Assembly (NCBI RefSeq): GCF_019145435.1
Contig: NZ_JAHSTS010000003.1
Coordinates: 697,948 to 761,947 of the forward strand
Direction: 5' to 3'
Origin: Pseudomonas ekonensis
GTDB lineage: Bacteria; Pseudomonadota; Gammaproteobacteria; Pseudomonadales; Pseudomonadaceae
DNA length: 64,000 nt
Shown here: piece after piece, positions 61,140 through 64,000 of the stretch
Layout: each line of letters starts with the position of its first letter
How positions within the stretch are numbered: position 1 is the stretch's first letter
The notes under the pieces: model-generated
The model's input: the letters and a program-made list of their open reading frames with translations, nothing else
What the model was told of the DNA's origin: nothing
Databases searched by the model: none
Made by a program: the position numbers and the translations under genes

Positions 61140-62564
61140 TTAACGCTTGCTCGAGGCCAGCAAGGTGGCCTTCTCTTGGTCCATGCGCGCCATCAGCGGC
61201 TGGCTCTGTGCGAGGAAGCGGGCGCGTTCGGACTTGGCGATCGGGTCGGCCATCGGCAGCTTCTGGCCCAGCGGGTCGACGTGAACGCCGTTGACCTGGA
61301 ACTCGTAGTGCAGGTGCGGGCCGGTGGAAAGGCCGGTCGTGCCGATGTAGCCGATCACCTGGCCTTGCTTGACGGTTCCGCCGGTCTTCACGCCTTTGGC
61401 GAAGCCCTGCATGTGGCCGTACAGCGTGCGGTAGGTGTTGCCGTGCTGGATGATCACGGTGTTGCCGTAGCCGCCGCGGCGCCCGGCCAGCAGTACCTTG
61501 CCGTCGCCGGCTGCCTTGATCGGCGTGCCGCGGGGGGCGGCGTAGTCGACGCCTTTGTGGGCGCGGATCTTGTTGAGGATCGGATGCTTGCGGCCCATGG
61601 AGAATTTCGAGCTGATGCGGGCGAAGTCGACCGGCGTGCGGATAAACGCCTTGCGCATGCTGTTGCCGTCAGCGGTGTAGTAGCTGCTGTTGCCTTGTTT
61701 GTTGGTGTAGCGCACGGCGGTGTAGGTCTTGCCGCGGTTGGTGAAGCGTGCCGACAGGATGGGGCCGTTGCCGACGGCTTTGCCGTTGACCACTTTCTGC
61801 TCGTAGATCACGTCGAATTCGTCGCCCTGACGGATGTCCTGGGCAAAGTCGACGTCGTAGCCGAACACGCTGGCCATGTCCATGGTCAGGCTGTGTGACA
61901 GGCCGGCGCGGGCGGCGGACTGCGACAGGGAGCTGTTGATCACGCCATGGACGTACGCGGTGCGTACGGTTGGCTTGGCGGTGACGCGGTTGAATGCGAA
62001 ACCTTTGTCGTTGCGGGTCAGGGTGATGGTTTCGACATCGCTGACCTTGCTGTGCAGGTTGACCAGCTGGCCTTCGGGATTCAGTTCGAATTCAAGCTTC
62101 TGGCCGTGCTTGAGCTGGCTGAATTGCTTGGCTTGCTTGTCGCTGGCCAGCACTTCGTGCACGGCGGCGGCCGGCAGGCCGACCTTTTCGAAGAGGGTGG
62201 AAAGCGTATCGCCTTTGGCGACGACCACTTCCCTGTGGCCTGGGGCCTTCTTTGTTTCGGTCGGCGCGGCAGGGGCGGCGGGTGCCTGGGCGGTTTCCGG
62301 AGCGGTCTCGTCGCTGTTTTCAATCTGTGCGAAAGGAGAGGTGACGGGCTCGCTTGTGGCTTGGGCGGCGTCGGCGGCGTCTTGATCCTGTGTCAGTTGT
62401 TCAACAGGACTTTCCAGTTCAAGGCTCAAGGTTGTCTTTTTGGCTTCAACATCGCTGGAAGGGAATACCAGCAGGGCCAGGCTGAGGAGAGCGGCGATTC
62501 CACTTGCAGCCAGCAGGTGGGTTTTCGGGTAAAGCGGCGGCGCTTTAGACGATTCAGTGGTCAT
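61140..62564 (-). CDS. Murein DD-endopeptidase, M23 family (MepM-like)
   Basis: 474 residues from ATG 62564 (MTTESSKAPPLYPKTHLL, the Pseudomonas start; a start at 62612 adds a Ser/Phe-rich stretch). N-terminal membrane anchor (IAALLSLALLVFP), Ala/Pro-rich linker, OapA/LysM-like domain (VVAKGDTLSTLFEKVGLP), and a C-terminal LytM domain with zinc ligands in HKGVDYA (HxxxD), GHMQGF and HLHYEF. It probably cleaves D,D-crosslinks for cell growth. It precedes anmK by three bases. Confidence 0.92.
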   Translation of the reverse strand: MTTESSKAPPLYPKTHLLAASGIAALLSLALLVFPSSDVEAKKTTLSLELESPVEQLTQDQDAADAAQATSEPVTSPFAQIENSDETAPETAQAPAAPAAPTETKKAPGHREVVVAKGDTLSTLFEKVGLPAAAVHEVLASDKQAKQFSQLKHGQKLEFELNPEGQLVNLHSKVSDVETITLTRNDKGFAFNRVTAKPTVRTAYVHGVINSSLSQSAARAGLSHSLTMDMASVFGYDVDFAQDIRQGDEFDVIYEQKVVNGKAVGNGPILSARFTNRGKTYTAVRYTNKQGNSSYYTADGNSMRKAFIRTPVDFARISSKFSMGRKHPILNKIRAHKGVDYAAPRGTPIKAAGDGKVLLAGRRGGYGNTVIIQHGNTYRTLYGHMQGFAKGVKTGGTVKQGQVIGYIGTTGLSTGPHLHYEFQVNGVHVDPLGQKLPMADPIAKSERARFLAQSQPLMARMDQEKATLLASSKR

Positions 62565-62775
62565 AAAGGACTTTGACTTTGAAAAAGATGAATTGGAAAA
62601 GATGAATGACATGATGAAGATGAAATAACTGTATAAAATATAACCAAATCATCTCTGAAGCAAGTCTGTGGGCGACATGCCTGTGGATTGGCGTCCGCGC
62701 GCCGGGCAAACCTTGTATTTGGTGCGCGATCTTGTATGGTTGGTTCCCTTTGAATCTGAGCCTTGCGGGTCTGTT

Positions 62776-63975
62776 ATGAAGTCGGTTGAAGAGCAGCTAG
62801 CGCTGATTAAACGTGGTGCGGAAGAACTGTTGGTCGAGTCCGAGCTGATCGAAAAGCTCAAGCGTGGCCAGCCGCTGCGTATCAAGGCCGGCTTCGATCC
62901 GACCGCGCCGGATCTGCACTTGGGGCACACCGTGCTTATTAATAAGCTGCGCCAGTTCCAGGAGCTGGGGCATCAGGTGATCTTCCTGATCGGCGACTTC
63001 ACCGGGATGATCGGTGATCCGAGCGGCAAGAGCGCGACCCGTCCGCCGCTGACCCGTGAGCAAGTGCTGGAGAATGCCGAGACCTACAAGAGCCAGGTGT
63101 TCAAGATTCTGGATCCGGCGAAAACCGAAGTCGCCTTCAACTCCACCTGGATGGATCAGATGGGGCCGGCGGACTTCATTCGCCTGACTTCGCAGTACAC
63201 GGTGGCCCGCATGCTCGAACGCGACGACTTCGACAAGCGCTACACCACCAATCAGCCGATCGCCATTCATGAGTTCCTCTATCCGCTGGTTCAGGGCTAC
63301 GACTCGGTTGCCTTGCGTGCCGATGTCGAGCTGGGCGGTACCGACCAGAAGTTCAACCTGCTGATGGGGCGTGAGTTGCAGCGTGGCTACGGCCAGGAAG
63401 CTCAGTGCATTCTGACCATGCCTTTGCTCGAGGGGCTGGACGGCGTCAAGAAGATGTCCAAGTCGCTGGGCAATTACGTCGGTATCCAGGAGGCGCCTGG
63501 TGTCATGTACAGCAAGCTGGTTTCGATTCCGGATACGTTGATGTGGCGTTACTTCGAGCTGCTCAGCTTCCGTTCGATGGACGAGATCAATGCCTTGCGT
63601 GCGGATGTCGAGGCGGGTGCCAATCCGCGTGACATCAAGATCAAGCTGGCAGAGGAGATTGTCGCCCGCTTCCATGGCGAAGAGGCCGCGGCCAATGCGC
63701 ATCGTGCCGCGGGCAACCGCATGAAGGATGGTGAGCTGCCGGAGGATTTGCCGGAGATCGAACTGACCGCTGCTGAAGACATGCCGATCGCGGCGGTGCT
63801 TAATAAGGCAGGCTTGGTGAAGAACTCGGCTGTCGCGCGCGACTTGCTGGGTTCTGGTGGTGTGCGTGTCGATGGTGAAGTGGTCGATCGTTCCTTTATG
63901 TATGTGCTGGGTGCGACCCATGTCTGCCAGGCTGGCAAGAAGGCGTTTGCACGCATCACGCTGAAATCTGAATGA
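62776..63975 (+). CDS. tyrS: Tyrosyl-tRNA synthetase (TyrRS-Z type)
   Basis: 399 residues from ATG 62776 ([14 protein letters not shown]). Longer in-frame starts back to 62668 precede the conserved N-terminus. Class Ic synthetase with HIGH-equivalent HLGH in [36 protein letters not shown], and KMSKS in [11 protein letters not shown]-terminal S4 domain ([15 protein letters not shown]). The length and S4 position fit the TyrZ form of pseudomonads; in P. aeruginosa this gene lies just before an rRNA operon. Confidence 0.96.
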   Translation: MKSVEEQLALIKRGAEELLVESELIEKLKRGQPLRIKAGFDPTAPDLHLGHTVLINKLRQFQELGHQVIFLIGDFTGMIGDPSGKSATRPPLTREQVLENAETYKSQVFKILDPAKTEVAFNSTWMDQMGPADFIRLTSQYTVARMLERDDFDKRYTTNQPIAIHEFLYPLVQGYDSVALRADVELGGTDQKFNLLMGRELQRGYGQEAQCILTMPLLEGLDGVKKMSKSLGNYVGIQEAPGVMYSKLVSIPDTLMWRYFELLSFRSMDEINALRADVEAGANPRDIKIKLAEEIVARFHGEEAAANAHRAAGNRMKDGELPEDLPEIELTAAEDMPIAAVLNKAGLVKNSAVARDLLGSGGVRVDGEVVDRSFMYVLGATHVCQAGKKAFARITLKSE

Positions 63976-63989
63976 ATTTGAAATAAAGG

Positions 63990-64000
63990 GTTGACGGCGA
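63990..64000 (+). promoter_or_regulatory. Possible start of next promoter (cut by window edge)
   Basis: The last bases read AGGGTTGACGGCGA, with a perfect TTGAC -35 core about 20 bases after the tyrS stop. The -10 lies outside. In P. aeruginosa tyrZ is followed by a 16S rRNA operon, so an rrn promoter is the favoured guess. Confidence 0.35.

Overview
The window is a high-GC chromosomal segment that reads as core Pseudomonas genome, most likely the P. fluorescens group. This rests on the identity and order of its genes: rmcA-like/rpoD/dnaG/rpsU with tsaD divergent; plsY-folB-folK-cca; spoVR-yeaH-prkA; the glpE-apaH-apaG-rsmA-pdxA-surA-lptD string; amgK-murU; the agtSR/agtABCD region; rpe-gph-trpE; trpGDC; vfr; speD; coq7; argC; erpA; anmK; tyrS. 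REP-type palindromes typical of fluorescent pseudomonads also sit between genes. No insertion sequence, prophage or CRISPR array was seen. All identifications come from reading the sequence and recalled family knowledge; no database search was run.

Layout. 1-1.3 kb: the 5' part of davB (lysine 2-monooxygenase) and its Lrp-type regulator. 1.3-3.9 kb: an accessory two-gene RNA/ribosome repair operon, rtcB2-prfH, with a structured leader and mini-ORF, ending beside a tRNA-Ile2(CAU) gene. 3.9-12.5 kb: an RmcA-like c-di-GMP enzyme and the rpsU-dnaG-rpoD macromolecular synthesis operon. 12.5-16.5 kb: tRNA modification and maturation (tsaD, cca), phospholipid (plsY) and folate (folB, folK) genes. 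16.5-21.6 kb: the stress-linked PrkA/YeaH/SpoVR module with a sigma-S-like promoter. 21.7-29.4 kb: a long minus-strand operon for outer-membrane assembly (lptD, surA), pyridoxal phosphate synthesis (pdxA), rRNA methylation (rsmA), Ap4A hydrolysis (apaG/apaH) and glpE. 29.5-32 kb: MurNAc recycling (amgK, murU) and a DjlA-like co-chaperone.

33-42.5 kb: a two-component system (agtS/agtR), the adjacent ABC importer (agtABCD) and an iron alcohol dehydrogenase. In P. aeruginosa this system takes up 4-aminobutyrate and 5-aminovalerate, the latter a product of the DavB route at the left end. 42.5-50.6 kb: rpe-gph-trpE, estA and trpGDC. Both trp operons are preceded by leader peptides ending in ARWRWRA, and the trpE leader is encoded inside the 3' end of gph. 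50.6-64 kb: a lipoate-ligase-like protein, vfr, an OsmC protein, speD, coq7, hinT, a short-chain dehydrogenase, a DUF805 membrane protein, a nitronate-monooxygenase-like protein, hemJ, argC, erpA, anmK, an M23 endopeptidase and tyrS. The last bases look like the beginning of the next promoter, possibly of an rRNA operon.

The strongest candidate for something not well described is the rtcB2-prfH leader. A good sigma-70 promoter drives a roughly 170-nt leader carrying a 13-codon ORF. Its Shine-Dalgarno sequence matches the 16S anti-SD over 8 bases and can be hidden in a hairpin formed with codons of the same ORF. This would suit a switch sensing ribosomes whose 16S 3' end has been cut.
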